From Ralstonia sp. RRA (GTDB lineage Bacteria > Pseudomonadota > Gammaproteobacteria > Burkholderiales > Burkholderiaceae), in contig NZ_CP146091.1 in the NCBI RefSeq assembly GCF_037023145.1, positions 2,542,001-2,606,000 of the forward strand: 64,000 nucleotides of DNA. Direction: 5' to 3'. Each line of letters begins with the position of its first letter. The stretch's first letter is position 1. Below the pieces are notes generated by a model. It was given only the letters and a program-made list of their open reading frames with translations. It searched no databases and had not been told where the DNA came from. The position numbers and the translations under genes were made by a program. This document shows, piece by piece, positions 27,625 to 37,610 of the stretch.

Positions 27625-29145
27625 TCAAGCGCGGTCCATCAGGAAGCGCGTCAGCAGCGGCACCGGGCGGCCCGTGGCGCCCTTGGCTGCGCCACTCTTC
27701 CAGGCGGTACCGGCGATGTCGAGGTGGGCCCAGTCGTACTTCTCGGTGAAGCGCGCCAGGAAGCAGGCGGCCGTCACGCTGCCGGCCGGGCGGCCGCCGA
27801 TGTTGCCCATGTCGGCAAAGTTGGACTTGAGTTGCTCCTGGTATTCCTCGTCCAGCGGCATGCGCCAGGCGGTGTCGAGCGATTGCTTGCCGGCCGCGAT
27901 CAGCGAATCCGCCAACGCATCGCTGCGGGCGTACATGCCGGTGTTGATGTGGCCGAGCGCGATGATGCAGGCGCCGGTCAGCGTTGCCACGTCGATCACC
28001 ACGGCCGGCTTGAAGCGCTCCACATAGGTGAGCGCATCACACAGGATCAAGCGGCCTTCGGCATCCGTATTCAGGATCTCGATGGTCTGGCCCGACATGC
28101 TGGTAACCACATCGCCCGGCTTGGTGGCGATGCCGCTGGGCATGTTCTCGCAGGTCGGCACCACGGCGATGACGTTCTGCTTCAGGCCCATCTCGGCCAC
28201 GGCGCGCAGCGTGCCCAGCACAGAGGCGGCGCCGCACATGTCGTACTTCATCTCGTCCATGCCCTCGCCCGGCTTGAGCGAGATGCCACCCGTATCAAAC
28301 GTGATGCCCTTGCCGACCAGCACCACCGGCGCCTGCTTGGCCGGGCCGCCGTCGTAGCGCAGCACGATGAACTGGGGTGGCTCTTCGCTGCCCTTGGTCA
28401 CGGCCAGGAAGGCGCCCATCTTCAGGGCTTCGATCTGCTTGCGGCCGAGCACCTCGACCTTGAGCTTGAATTCCTTGGCGATCTGGCGCGCTGTGTTGGC
28501 CAGGTACGTGGGGGTGCAGATGTTGGACGGCAGGTTGCCCAGGTCACGCGTCAGGTCCATGCCGTTGGCGATGGCGGTGCCACGCGCGGCGGCCACGCTG
28601 GCGGCCTTGGCGTCGGCAGCGGGCACGGCCAGCACGATCTTGCGCAGCGTGGTGCCGTTCTTGTCGCCTTTGCTCTTGAGCGACGGATGCCGCTCGATGA
28701 AGCGGTAGCTGGTCTCGCGGATGAGCGCGACGGCGGTCAGCACGGCCCAGGCGGTGTCCCGGCTTATGTCCTTCGTGCGGGCGGTGTGCTCGGTCAGCGT
28801 CCACGTCACGTTGGCGGCCTTGGTGCCGGCCAGCGCGCGCAGTGCAGTGCGCACGGCTTCCGCATAGGCGCGGTCGGTGAAGTCGGCTTCCTTGCCCAGG
28901 CCGACCAGCAGCACGCGGGCGGCGCCCACGCCAGCCACTTCGTGCAGCAGCAGCGACGTGCCGCGCTTGCCTTCAAAGTCGCCCAGCTTGATCAAGCGAC
29001 CGACCAGGCCCTTGGTCGCCACGTCCAGCGCCTTGGCGGCACCCGCCAGGGTCTGCGACTCGAACAGACCGATCACGAGGCAATCGCTCTTGGCCGCCAG
29101 GGCGCCCGCTTTGGCCCAGTCCAGGGCTTTTGTGCTAAATTCCAT
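27625..29145 (-). CDS. pepA: Leucyl aminopeptidase (cytosol aminopeptidase)
   Basis: 506-residue M17 metallopeptidase that removes N-terminal residues, especially Leu, using two metal ions. Catalytic and metal residues are in [16 protein letters not shown] and in the signature [27 protein letters not shown] lies between. Length is normal. ATG 29145, preceded by AGAGAGAAG, is used rather than an upstream alternative codon at 29172. In some bacteria PepA also binds DNA; nothing here tests that. First gene of pepA-holC-DUF2486, divergent from lptF. Confidence 0.95.
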   Translation of the reverse strand: MEFSTKALDWAKAGALAAKSDCLVIGLFESQTLAGAAKALDVATKGLVGRLIKLGDFEGKRGTSLLLHEVAGVGAARVLLVGLGKEADFTDRAYAEAVRTALRALAGTKAANVTWTLTEHTARTKDISRDTAWAVLTAVALIRETSYRFIERHPSLKSKGDKNGTTLRKIVLAVPAADAKAASVAAARGTAIANGMDLTRDLGNLPSNICTPTYLANTARQIAKEFKLKVEVLGRKQIEALKMGAFLAVTKGSEEPPQFIVLRYDGGPAKQAPVVLVGKGITFDTGGISLKPGEGMDEMKYDMCGAASVLGTLRAVAEMGLKQNVIAVVPTCENMPSGIATKPGDVVTSMSGQTIEILNTDAEGRLILCDALTYVERFKPAVVIDVATLTGACIIALGHINTGMYARSDALADSLIAAGKQSLDTAWRMPLDEEYQEQLKSNFADMGNIGGRPAGSVTAACFLARFTEKYDWAHLDIAGTAWKSGAAKGATGRPVPLLTRFLMDRA

Positions 29146-29293
29146 CGCGCTTCTCTCTATGAGGCGAGTCAACGAAAGCCCACATTATCCGCGATTTTGC
29201 GCGGGGGCTCCGATGGAACCCAGATGGGGCACCTATCGTCCCAACTGCGGTCCCAACCTGGGTCTAGACCTCGCCCACCCTTCCAGCATCCGC

Positions 29294-30412
29294 ATGATTT
29301 TCGAACAAGCCCTGCGACGCGAGCTGTCCTTCACCGCCGGCGCCGTCTTCCTCGTGCTGCTGACGTTCATGCTGACCACCCTGGTGATCCGCATTCTCGG
29401 CATGGCCGCCAATGGTGAAGCCAACCCGAACGACGTCCTGCTCCTCATCGGCCTGGCTACGCTGGGCTACCTTGCCATTCTCTTATGCGCCACCCTCTTC
29501 ATCTCGGTGCTGCTGGTGCTCACGCGCTGGTACAAGGATTCCGAGATGGTGGTGTGGTTCACCTCCGGCATCAGCCTGACCGATTTCATCCGCCCGGTGC
29601 TGCGCTTTTCGCTGCCGTTCATCGTGCTGGTGGCGCTGCTGGCGCTGTTCGGCTGGCCGTGGGCCAACCAACAGAGCGCGCTGTTCCGTGATCGCTTCGA
29701 GCAGCGCGATGTGCTGTCGATGATCTCCGCCGGCCGCTTCATCGAGCCCGCACACGGCAACTACGTGCTCTTCATCGAAGGCGTGGACTCGGGCATGAAA
29801 CACGCCCGCAACCTGTTCGTGGCGAATGCCGCGCAGGACAAGATCGGCGTGGCGCTGGCCAAGACCGGCGAGTTCAAGACCATGCCCAACGGCGACCGCT
29901 TTGTCGTGCTCGACAAGGGCCGCCGCTATGAGGGTACGCCCGGCAAGCTCGACTACCGCATCGTCGAGTTCGACAAGTACGGCGTGAAGGTGGCCAACAA
30001 GCCGCCGCAAGCGGATGCCAATCTGCCCACCAAGAGCCGCTCGACCGCCGACCTGCTGGCCGACCCGACGCCCGAGAACCTGGGCGAATTGGTCTGGCGC
30101 ATCGGCCTGCCGCTGCTGGCGCTGAACTTCGTGCTGATCGCCATTCCGCTGGCCTACGTCAACCCGCGCCTGGGCCGCTACACGCCGATGATCTTTGCCG
30201 TGCTGATCTACCTGACGTACTCCAACCTGCTGAACCTGTCGCAGGCATGGGTGGCACAGGGCAAGATCAACGCGATGCTCGCCTGGTGGCCGCTTCATGT
30301 CATCGCCCTCATCTGCGCGGTGCTGCTGTTCCGCTTCCGCCACTACAGCGCGGCTGGCCTGAAGGGTATTTCGGCCCTGCTCGGCTTCGCACCGAAGAAG
30401 GCGGGCGCATGA
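29294..30412 (+). CDS. lptF: Lipopolysaccharide export permease LptF
   Basis: 372-residue inner-membrane component of the LptB2FGC transporter that extracts LPS from the inner membrane. N-terminal MIFEQALRRELSFTAGAVFLVLLTF and membrane segments 2-3 precede a periplasmic beta-jellyroll (about residues 130-265); three membrane segments follow, including IGLPLLALNFVLIAIPLAYVNPRLGR. The frame is open upstream, but family homology begins at ATG 29294. It overlaps lptG (ATGATGA). The 148-bp gap to pepA holds an imperfect hairpin around 29216-29265. Confidence 0.94.
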   Translation: MIFEQALRRELSFTAGAVFLVLLTFMLTTLVIRILGMAANGEANPNDVLLLIGLATLGYLAILLCATLFISVLLVLTRWYKDSEMVVWFTSGISLTDFIRPVLRFSLPFIVLVALLALFGWPWANQQSALFRDRFEQRDVLSMISAGRFIEPAHGNYVLFIEGVDSGMKHARNLFVANAAQDKIGVALAKTGEFKTMPNGDRFVVLDKGRRYEGTPGKLDYRIVEFDKYGVKVANKPPQADANLPTKSRSTADLLADPTPENLGELVWRIGLPLLALNFVLIAIPLAYVNPRLGRYTPMIFAVLIYLTYSNLLNLSQAWVAQGKINAMLAWWPLHVIALICAVLLFRFRHYSAAGLKGISALLGFAPKKAGA

Positions 30413-31605
30413 TGAAGATGCCGGTCTACGAAAAATACTTCGCACGCCAGATCTACGGCGTCTTCGTCTTCATCCTGTTTGCGGTGCTGGCGCTGTTCAT
30501 CTTCTTCGACATGCTGGGCGAGCTGGGCTCGGTCATGGGCCGCTACACCACGCTCATCGCGTTCTTCCACGTGATGCTGCAGGCGCCCACGCGTGTGTAT
30601 GAGGTGATTCCGGTGGCCGCGCTTATCAGTGCGATCTACGTGTTCTCGCAGATGGCGAGCCAGTCGGAATTCACGATCTTTCGCGTCGCCGGGCTCGACA
30701 CGAAGCGCGCGCTGCTGTCGCTGTTCAAGATTGCGCTGCCGCTGGCGCTGGTGACGTACATCTTCGGCGAGTTCATCGGCCCGAAGGCGGAGCAGTACGC
30801 GCAGAAGGTGCGGCTTGAAGCGCTGGGCGCCACGGTGTCGGCGGGCTTCCGCTCGGGCGTGTGGGTCAAAGACCGCGGCCCGGCCAAGCCGGACGGCAGC
30901 GGCGGTGAAGTGACGCGCTTCATCAACGTGGGCGCGCTGCAGGCAGACCAGTCCATCCAGGGCCTGCGCATCTATGAATTCGACTCGGACTACCGTCTGA
31001 GCACGATTCGCGTGGCGCAGCACGCACGGTATGAAGGTCACCAGAACTGGCAGTTGAGCAACGTGACCGAGACGCGCTTCATTGAATTCCCGCGCAAGTC
31101 AGTTGCCGCCACGCCGCAGGACAACGTGCAGGCCGCACCCGGCGCACCCGATGCACTGGCACCGGATTTCCGTGGCGAGCAGACCACGGTGCCGCAACAG
31201 GAGATGCGCTCGGAACTCACGCCGCAGTTACTGTCGGTGCTGATGGTCACGCCTGACCGCATGGCCACGCTGGATCTGTTCCAGTACATCCGCCATCTGC
31301 GAGACAACAAACAGGATTCACAGCGCTATGAAATCGCGTTGTGGAAGAAGGTGGTCTACCCGTTCACCGTGCTGGTGATGATGGCGCTGGCCCTGCCCTT
31401 CGCCTACCTGCACGCACGCGCCGGCGCCGTCGGCCTGAAGGTGTTCGGCGGGATCATGCTGGGTCTGTCGTTCCAGTTGGTGAACAACCTGTTCTCGCAC
31501 GTCGGCTTGCTCAATACCTGGCCGGCGATCTTCACGGCCATCGTGCCTGGTGCGCTCTATCTGGCACTGGCGCTGGTGGCGCTACGCTGGGTGGAGCGTC
31601 ACTGA
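30409..31605 (+). CDS. lptG: Lipopolysaccharide export permease LptG
   Basis: 398-residue partner of LptF. YEKYFARQIYGVFVFILFAVLALFIFFDMLGEL opens the first membrane segment, VPVAALISA-like EVIPVAALISAIYVFSQMASQSEFTIFRVAG is a family hallmark, and the periplasmic jellyroll is followed by three C-terminal membrane segments (KKVVYPFTVLVMMALALPFAYLHAR). ATG 30409 overlaps the lptF stop; ATG 30412 is an alternative. Its own stop overlaps the start of the chelatase gene (TGATG). Confidence 0.95.
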   Translation: MMKMPVYEKYFARQIYGVFVFILFAVLALFIFFDMLGELGSVMGRYTTLIAFFHVMLQAPTRVYEVIPVAALISAIYVFSQMASQSEFTIFRVAGLDTKRALLSLFKIALPLALVTYIFGEFIGPKAEQYAQKVRLEALGATVSAGFRSGVWVKDRGPAKPDGSGGEVTRFINVGALQADQSIQGLRIYEFDSDYRLSTIRVAQHARYEGHQNWQLSNVTETRFIEFPRKSVAATPQDNVQAAPGAPDALAPDFRGEQTTVPQQEMRSELTPQLLSVLMVTPDRMATLDLFQYIRHLRDNKQDSQRYEIALWKKVVYPFTVLVMMALALPFAYLHARAGAVGLKVFGGIMLGLSFQLVNNLFSHVGLLNTWPAIFTAIVPGALYLALALVALRWVERH

Positions 31606-31976
31606 TGACCGCGCGCGCACTCGTGCTGTTTGCGCATGGCGCGCGCGATGCTCGCTGGCGCGAGCCGTTCGACCGTTTGCAGAAGCGCCTGGCCGCCCAG
31701 CAACCCGACGTTGACGTCCGTCTTGCCTTTCTTGAGCTGATGACACCCGACCTGCCGGGCACGATCGACGAACTTGCTGCCGCCGGTGTGCAGCACATCA
31801 CCATCGTGCCGGTGTTCTTTGGCCAGGGCGGCCACTTGCGGCGGGATCTGCCGGCGCTGGTCGAGCGCTGCGCACAGGCCCACCCCGCCCTCTCCATCCG
31901 TTGCGCCGATGCTGTCGGCGAGGACGACGCCGTGCTCGACGCCATCGCCGGCTACTGCGCGCGGCAACTCGGCTGA
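31605..31976 (+). CDS. cbiX: CbiX-type sirohydrochlorin chelatase, short form
   Basis: 123-residue protein of the short CbiX family, which inserts Co or Fe into sirohydrochlorin, for cobalamin or siroheme. RALVLFAHGARDARWREPF carries the conserved metal-binding His in the N-terminus, and VPVFFGQGGHLRRDLP the second His. It probably acts as a homodimer, as short CbiX proteins do. Start is coupled to lptG (TGATG). With cobA and cysI at 34-41 kb, a siroheme role is plausible; a cobalamin role is also possible given the cob cluster. Confidence 0.85.
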   Translation: MTARALVLFAHGARDARWREPFDRLQKRLAAQQPDVDVRLAFLELMTPDLPGTIDELAAAGVQHITIVPVFFGQGGHLRRDLPALVERCAQAHPALSIRCADAVGEDDAVLDAIAGYCARQLG

Positions 31977-31986
31977 GCTTGTCCCC

Positions 31987-32388
31987 TTATTGCGGTTCTG
32001 TCGCCTGCACGAAGCGCGCGTGCACGTTGTTCCCCACATGGAAACCGTGGGTGTCGAACTCCTCTAACTCTAGCGTCAGCCCGAGATTGCGGCGCGCAAA
32101 CACGTCGGCCAGATGCGCGCGCAGGGCAGCGAACAATTCCGCGCAGATCGGCCCCGTCACAGCCTTGGGCCGACCGGCCTTGATGCGGAATACCACGTGA
32201 ATGAAGGCATCGTCCTCAGCACCGTCTGCCATGCGGTACTGGTCCAGGCGTAGCGCGCGTGTGCGGATGCCGCCGGTCGGAAACACATCGGCATGGCCGA
32301 TCAGCACACCGTTGAGCAGGCGCATCAGCTCGGGAATGCGCGCATCAACTTCAACGTTGGCGGTGTACTCGATGATGACGTGCGGCAT
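31987..32388 (-). CDS. 5-carboxymethyl-2-hydroxymuconate isomerase-like tautomerase
   Basis: 133-residue member of the CHMI family of the tautomerase superfamily. After Met removal the N-terminus is Pro (MPHVIIEYTANVE), the catalytic residue of this superfamily. The segment HADVFPTGGIRTRALRL and length also fit CHMI (HpaF). In homoprotocatechuate degradation this enzyme isomerises CHM, but no other hpa genes lie here, so its substrate is open. It is 72 bp downstream of the LysR gene and convergent with cbiX. Confidence 0.85.
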   Translation of the reverse strand: MPHVIIEYTANVEVDARIPELMRLLNGVLIGHADVFPTGGIRTRALRLDQYRMADGAEDDAFIHVVFRIKAGRPKAVTGPICAELFAALRAHLADVFARRNLGLTLELEEFDTHGFHVGNNVHARFVQATEPQ

Positions 32389-32417
32389 CGCAGGCGTCCG
32401 AAAAAGGGGTTAGGTGA

Positions 32418-33314
32418 TTAACGCGCCGCCGCGGCCTCGGTGGACATCGCCGATTCGAGCGCATCCACTACCCGCGCCAGCCGCCCCAGTGACGGCGCAC
32501 GCTGCACGCAGACGTCCCATTCCGATGGGGCCGAGGTGAGCTTGTGCACCGATAGCATGCCCTCGGCAAGCTGCGGCCCGATCAGCCGCACGGGTGCGAA
32601 CCCGAGCCCGAAGCCCTCCGCCACCAGCGCATGCTGCAGCGGCACGGATTGCACTTCAGCGGCCACATTCGGCGTCAGGCGATCGGCGTCGTAGCGGCCC
32701 AGCAGCCACGCCCGCATCTCACAGCCCGCCGGATTCAATACCCAGGCCTCGTCCGTGACTTGCGCCATCGACAACGTCGGCGGCAGCTTGCGCGAGGGCG
32801 CAGCAATCAGGCTGACGGGCTCCGTGCCGATCACGCGGATGTCCGCATCGGCGTGATGGCCACGCGCGTTGGACGGTGCCAGCCACAACGCGACGTCCAG
32901 CTCGGCGCGCTTCAGGCGCTCGCGCAGCACACCGCCCCACTCGCAGCTCAGGCGGAATGACACGCCCGGATAGCGCAATCGCAGCCTCGACAACAGGCGT
33001 GCAAACCGCGCATCGCTCACCGCATGGCTGACACCCACACGCAGCGCGCCCTCGGGCTCGCCGGTGGCACGCACGGCACTGCGCAGCGCCTCGAATTCAC
33101 CAACGATGGTGCGGCAGCGCGCCAGCACCGCCTCGCCCTCGGCGGTGAGCCGGAACGGTTTGACGCGCCGGTCGAACAGCACGGTATCGAGCGCGCGCTC
33201 CAGCCGCTGGATCTGCTTGGTGACGGCCGGCTGCGTGAGCGGCAGGTGCTCGGCCACGCGGGCGATCGACCCGGTCTGCGCCAGCAACACGAAGGTACGC
33301 ATCTCTTCAAGCAT
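32418..33314 (-). CDS. LysR-family transcriptional regulator
   Basis: 298-residue LTTR with a DNA-binding domain MLEEMRTFVLLAQTGSIARVAEHLPLTQPAVTKQIQRLERALDTVLFDRR and an effector domain to about residue 285. It diverges from the zinc-independent alcohol dehydrogenase at 33441 across about 126 bp, the standard layout for an LTTR and its target. ATG 33314 follows GGGAA; ATG 33302 is an alternative. The isomerase gene downstream may be co-transcribed. Inducer unknown. Confidence 0.88.
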   Translation of the reverse strand: MLEEMRTFVLLAQTGSIARVAEHLPLTQPAVTKQIQRLERALDTVLFDRRVKPFRLTAEGEAVLARCRTIVGEFEALRSAVRATGEPEGALRVGVSHAVSDARFARLLSRLRLRYPGVSFRLSCEWGGVLRERLKRAELDVALWLAPSNARGHHADADIRVIGTEPVSLIAAPSRKLPPTLSMAQVTDEAWVLNPAGCEMRAWLLGRYDADRLTPNVAAEVQSVPLQHALVAEGFGLGFAPVRLIGPQLAEGMLSVHKLTSAPSEWDVCVQRAPSLGRLARVVDALESAMSTEAAAAR

Positions 33315-33440
33315 GACGACATTCCCAATCGTTATGTTTTCTCTGAACAAATTGAATTGGATTCATCTTAAGCAACAGGCCACAGTATCGCCAGACGCGC
33401 TTTTGCGTTGCTTTCCTCTCCCAACAACCACGAGGACACC

Positions 33441-34457
33441 ATGAAAGCTCTGGCACTGACCGACGGTTACGGCATCGACGCCCTGCGCGCCATTGAGCGC
33501 GACGACCCCACGCCCGCCCCCGACGAAATCATCGTGCGCACGCGCGCGGCCTCGCTCAACTTCCGCGACCTGGAGATCGTTTCCGGCAAGTTCTTCACGC
33601 GCTTTCCGCTGCCGCTGATTCCGCTGTCCGACGGCGTAGGCGAGGTGGTGGCCGTTGGTGGCAACGTGACGCGCGTGCGCACGGGTGACCGTGTCGCCGG
33701 CACGTTCTGGCAGCGCTGGGACGGCGGCGACTTTCGCAACGCCGACACGCGCCGCATGCTCGGCGGCCCCATCGACGGCTGGCTGGCTGACACCATCCGC
33801 CTGGATGCGGGCGGCGCAGTGGTGGTGCCACCGCACCTGAGCGATACCGAAGCCGCCACCCTGCCCTGCGCCGGGCTCACCGCACGGCACTCCCTGATCG
33901 AAGCGGGCAACCTGCAGCCGGGCGAAACGGTGCTCGTGCAGGGCACGGGGGGCGTGTCGATGTTTGCGGTGCAGTTCGCGCTGATGGCCGGAGCGCGCCC
34001 TATCGTGCTCTCGAGCAGCGACGCAAAGCTGGAACGCGTGCAGACGCTTGGTGTGCCCGAATCCGACACGATCAACTACCGCACCACGCCGGACTGGCAC
34101 GAAGCGGTGCTCGCGTGCACGGACGGCCGCGGTGTCGATCACGTCATCGAAGTGGGTGGCGGGGGTACGTTTCAGCGCTCGCTGAAGGCGCTGCGGGTCG
34201 GTGGGCAGATCCACCTTGTCGGCTACCTGGCTGGGCGTGAAGGCAGCGTGAGTCCGCTGGAAATCTTTGCGCGCAAGGCGGTGATCCGGCCGGCATCGGT
34301 CGGTTCGCGGGCGTCATTTGAGTCGATGAACCGGGCGCTGGCGCTGCACGGCCTGCACCCGATCGTCGATCAGGTGCTGCCGTGGCAGGACGCGCCGGAG
34401 GCGTTCCGGATGATGGAAGCCGGGAAAGTCTTTGGGAAAATCGCGCTGGCGTTCTAA
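33441..34457 (+). CDS. Zinc-independent alcohol dehydrogenase/quinone oxidoreductase family (MDR)
   Basis: 338-residue medium-chain dehydrogenase/reductase. GroES-like N-terminal domain with TRAASLNFRDLEIVSGK and SDGVGEVVAVGGNVTRVRTGDRV; the NAD(P) Rossmann domain has ETVLVQGTGGVSMFAVQFALMAGA (AxxGxxG-like) near residue 170. The structural and catalytic zinc cysteines of classical alcohol dehydrogenases are absent, so it belongs to the quinone-reductase-like branch. ATG 33441 follows ACGAGGACACC. Substrate unknown; probably regulated by the divergent LysR protein. Confidence 0.88.
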   Translation: MKALALTDGYGIDALRAIERDDPTPAPDEIIVRTRAASLNFRDLEIVSGKFFTRFPLPLIPLSDGVGEVVAVGGNVTRVRTGDRVAGTFWQRWDGGDFRNADTRRMLGGPIDGWLADTIRLDAGGAVVVPPHLSDTEAATLPCAGLTARHSLIEAGNLQPGETVLVQGTGGVSMFAVQFALMAGARPIVLSSSDAKLERVQTLGVPESDTINYRTTPDWHEAVLACTDGRGVDHVIEVGGGGTFQRSLKALRVGGQIHLVGYLAGREGSVSPLEIFARKAVIRPASVGSRASFESMNRALALHGLHPIVDQVLPWQDAPEAFRMMEAGKVFGKIALAF

Positions 34458-34464
34458 GCGATGC

Positions 34465-35271
34465 TCAGGCGGCTAGAACGTGGGGCTCGCTGGAAAACAC
34501 TTCCGGCGCAGCGTTCGTTGCGCGCGCGGCAAACGCGTCGCCAATCATCAGCAGGCTTGGGTGTTCCGGGTTGATCCACGCGGCCGCAGCACCCTCGGCC
34601 ATCTGCTGCAGCGTGAAGCACGCCGAGCGTTGCTCGGGCGTGGTGGCGGCTTCAACCACCCACGCGGGCGTGGAAGGCGCACGGCCACGAGCGATCAAGT
34701 CAGCCGCAATGGAGGCGGCCTGGTCGCGGCCCATGTAGTAGACGAGCGAATCGGCCTGTGCGGCAGCTTCGGGCGTCACACCCTCGGGCTGCGGTGTGTC
34801 CGGGTCGGCCGCCTTGGCTTGGGTGACGAACGCCACGCTGCGGGCCACGCCGCGCTTGGTCAGCGGCTGGCGAATCGCGGATGCTGCGGCCAGCGCCGCA
34901 GTGATGCCCGGCACGACTTCGTAGTCGATCCCGGCCTGTTCCAGCGCCTGCAATTCCTCATCCGCACGACCAAACAACATCGGGTCACCGCCCTTGAGGC
35001 GCACCACGCGCTGGTACTTGGTCGCCAAGTCGACGAGCTGGCGATTGATGAAGCGCTGCGCGGTCGAGCGCTTGCCGCAACGCTTGCCGACGGCAATCAG
35101 CACGGCCTGCGGGCAATACTGGAAGACCTCGGGCGAGACCAGTGCGTCGTGCAGCACGACCTCGGCTTCGCCCAATAGCCGTGCACCGCGCACCGTGATG
35201 AGGTCCGCGGCGCCGGGGCCCGCACCAATCAGGCTCACGTGGCCAAGTGTCTTGTGGGTCTTCGCTTCCAT
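34465..35271 (-). CDS. cobA: Uroporphyrinogen-III C-methyltransferase
   Basis: 268-residue SAM-dependent enzyme that methylates uroporphyrinogen III at C2 and C7 to make precorrin-2, the branch point to siroheme and cobalamin. It has VSLIGAGPGAADLITVRGARLL, VVRLKGGDPMLFGRADEE and VVPGITAALAAASAIRQPLTKRG, all family signatures. It lacks the dehydrogenase/ferrochelatase domain of CysG. As last gene of the cys operon it most likely supplies siroheme for CysI. 68 bp upstream, after cysN, GGGGCGC/GCGCCCC can form a short hairpin without a U-run. Confidence 0.94.
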   Translation of the reverse strand: MEAKTHKTLGHVSLIGAGPGAADLITVRGARLLGEAEVVLHDALVSPEVFQYCPQAVLIAVGKRCGKRSTAQRFINRQLVDLATKYQRVVRLKGGDPMLFGRADEELQALEQAGIDYEVVPGITAALAAASAIRQPLTKRGVARSVAFVTQAKAADPDTPQPEGVTPEAAAQADSLVYYMGRDQAASIAADLIARGRAPSTPAWVVEAATTPEQRSACFTLQQMAEGAAAAWINPEHPSLLMIGDAFAARATNAAPEVFSSEPHVLAA

Positions 35272-35339
35272 TTGCCTAGCTTCCTTTGCTTTTTCCTGCG
35301 GGGCGCAGGCGAGTTTGCGACACGCGGCGCCCCTTCACT

Positions 35340-36647
35340 TTAGGAAAATGCACGGATCATGCCCGCTGCCACCGTATGGTGCGTGGCTTCGTCCACCAGG
35401 ATGAACGCGCCGGTGGCGGGATTATCACCATAGGCGTCGCAGACGATCGGCTTCTGCAGGCTGATGTTGACGGTACCGATGTCGTTCAGCGCAATCTGCT
35501 TGCGGCCGGTTTCGTGCGACAGCGTATGCACGTCCAGCACGCGCTCGACTTCCGACACACGTGCGAACACGGTGGCCGTCGTGTGCTTGAGCACGTACTT
35601 GCGGGCCGGGTTCAGTTCGTGTTCGTCGAACCAGCACAGGTCGGCATGCAGCTTCTTGGCGGCGTTGGTGGCTGTGGTGGGCGCTGCGACGATGGTGTCG
35701 CCGCGCGAGATGTCCACATCGTCCGCCAGGCGCACGGTGATGGTCTCGCCGGGGCCGGCGGAATCGGCCGAACCATTGGGCGTCAGCACTTCGGCAACCG
35801 TCGTTTCGCGGTTGGCAGGCAGCACGCGCACGGCTTGGCCGACGCGCACGGTACCGGCTTCCACACGGCCCATGTAGCCGCGGAAATCATCGGCCTGCGA
35901 GCCATCCTGGCGCGCCACGAGCTGTACCGGGAAGCGCAGTGCGTCGTCGCCGGTGGGCGCCGTCTCTTCCACCTTCAGGTCTTCGAGCAGCGCCAGCAAC
36001 GGCTCACCCTGGTACCACGGCATGGCTTCGGACGCGTGCACGATGTTGTCACCGCGCAGGGCCGACACCGGCACGTAGCGCACATCCTTCAGGCCCAGCT
36101 GTGCGGCCAGTGCGTCGTAAGCGGTGCGGATTTCGTTGAAGCGCGCTTCGCTGTAGTCGACCAGGTCCATCTTGTTGACGGCCACGATCACGTGTTGCAG
36201 TTCCAGCAGCTTGACGATGGCCGAATGGCGCTTCGTCTGAGCCAGCAATTGCGCCTTGCCATCCACGGTCGTCACGCGCGTGGCGTCGATCAGGATGATG
36301 GCGGCGTGCGCGGTCGATGCGCCCGTCACCATGTTGCGCGTGTATTGCTCGTGGCCCGGCGTGTCGGCAATGATGAACTTGCGGCGCGCGGTCGAGAAAT
36401 AGCGATACGCCACGTCAATCGTGATGCCCTGCTCGCGCTCGGCTTCCAGGCCGTCGGTCAGCAGCGAAAAGTCGATGTCTTCGCCAGCGGTGCGCTTGTT
36501 CTTGGCGCGCGTGAGCGCTTGCAGCTGGTCGGACAGCACGGCCTTGCTGTCGTACAGCAGACGGCCGATCAGCGTGCTCTTGCCGTCGTCGACGGAACCG
36601 GCGGTGATGAAGCGCAGCAGCCCTTGGTGTGATGTTTGGTTGCTCAT
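35340..36647 (-). CDS. cysN: Sulfate adenylyltransferase subunit 1 (GTPase)
   Basis: 435-residue GTPase subunit of ATP sulfurylase, which with CysD activates sulfate to APS. G1 motif GSVDDGKSTLIG (residues 17-28), DTPGHEQYTRNM (G3) and NKMDLVDYSE (G4) are present, followed by EF-Tu-like beta-barrel domains. No APS-kinase (CysC) domain is fused, consistent with direct reduction of APS by the cysH product here. ATG 36647 is 2 bp after the cysD stop region; the longer frame has no homology. Confidence 0.95.
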   Translation of the reverse strand: MSNQTSHQGLLRFITAGSVDDGKSTLIGRLLYDSKAVLSDQLQALTRAKNKRTAGEDIDFSLLTDGLEAEREQGITIDVAYRYFSTARRKFIIADTPGHEQYTRNMVTGASTAHAAIILIDATRVTTVDGKAQLLAQTKRHSAIVKLLELQHVIVAVNKMDLVDYSEARFNEIRTAYDALAAQLGLKDVRYVPVSALRGDNIVHASEAMPWYQGEPLLALLEDLKVEETAPTGDDALRFPVQLVARQDGSQADDFRGYMGRVEAGTVRVGQAVRVLPANRETTVAEVLTPNGSADSAGPGETITVRLADDVDISRGDTIVAAPTTATNAAKKLHADLCWFDEHELNPARKYVLKHTTATVFARVSEVERVLDVHTLSHETGRKQIALNDIGTVNISLQKPIVCDAYGDNPATGAFILVDEATHHTVAAGMIRAFS

Positions 36648-36649
36648 GA

Positions 36650-37600
36650 TCAGAAATACCCTTCCTTCTTGCGCTTTTCCATCGAGGCTTCGCTCGTCTG
36701 GTCGTCCATGCGCGTGGCACCGCGTTCGGTGATCTCGGTGATGGCCGTCTCGGCGATGATCTCGGCCGGCGTGGCAGCGGTGCTCGCCACCGGGCACGTG
36801 CAGCTGATGTCGCCCACGGTGCGGAAGCGCACCGACAGGACTTCGCTCTCGTCGCCGTCGGCCTTGGGCGTGATGGGCGTGACGGGCACCAGCAGGCCGT
36901 TCTTGCGCACGACTTCACGTTGATGCGCGTAGTAGATCGGCGGCAGGGCGAGGTTCTCGCGGGCGATGTACTGCCACACATCGAGCTCCGTCCAGTTGGA
37001 GATCGGGAACACGCGCATCTGTTCGCCTTGCGCCATGCGGGCGTTGTACAGGCTCCAGAGTTCCGGGCGCTGAGCCTTCGGATCCCACTGCCCGAATTCG
37101 TCGCGGAACGAGAAGATGCGCTCCTTGGCGCGCGCCTTCTCTTCATCGCGGCGGGCGCCGCCCATCAGGGCGTCGAAGCCGTGCGATTCGATCGTTTCCA
37201 GCAGCGTGACGGCCTGTGCGGCGTTGCGCGAATCGGTTTCCTTGCGCAGGCGCACTGTGCCGCGCTTGATGGAGTCTTCCACATGGCCGACCACCAGACG
37301 CGCGCCCAGTTCAGCCACGCGCTGGTCGCGGAACTGGATCACTTCCGGGTAGTTGTGGCCCGTGTCGATGTGCACCAGCGGGAACGGCAGTTCGATCTTG
37401 CGATCGCCCAGTCGGAAGGCCTTGAGCGCCAGGTGCAGCATGACGATCGAATCCTTGCCGCCCGAGAACAGCAGCGCCGGGTTGCGGCACTCGGCCACCA
37501 CCTCGCGAATGATGTAGATCGACTCGGCTTCCAGCCAGTCGAGGTGCTCGTTCTGCACGGGCGTCAGTGCCGTGCCGGGGATTTCGCTCATGACTCCCAT
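36650..37600 (-). CDS. cysD: Sulfate adenylyltransferase subunit 2
   Basis: 316-residue catalytic subunit of heterodimeric ATP sulfurylase. PP-loop motif SGGKDS is at residues 46-51; HIDTGHNYPEVIQFRD and GGARRDEEKARAKERIFSFRDEFGQWDPK are family hallmarks. The C-terminal part with VGDISCTCPVASTA is typical too. ATG 37600 is preceded by AAGGAAAGGAAC; ATG 37591 is an alternative. It lies between cysH (10 bp) and cysN (2 bp). Confidence 0.95.
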   Translation of the reverse strand: MGVMSEIPGTALTPVQNEHLDWLEAESIYIIREVVAECRNPALLFSGGKDSIVMLHLALKAFRLGDRKIELPFPLVHIDTGHNYPEVIQFRDQRVAELGARLVVGHVEDSIKRGTVRLRKETDSRNAAQAVTLLETIESHGFDALMGGARRDEEKARAKERIFSFRDEFGQWDPKAQRPELWSLYNARMAQGEQMRVFPISNWTELDVWQYIARENLALPPIYYAHQREVVRKNGLLVPVTPITPKADGDESEVLSVRFRTVGDISCTCPVASTAATPAEIIAETAITEITERGATRMDDQTSEASMEKRKKEGYF

Positions 37601-37610
37601 GTTCCTTTCC

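Noticed and set aside
29216..29265. Imperfect hairpin (ACCCAGATGGGG with CCCAACCTGGGT) before lptF
   Set aside because: Several mismatches, no T-run and no leader ORF with a biased codon run. Considered as an attenuator and not supported.
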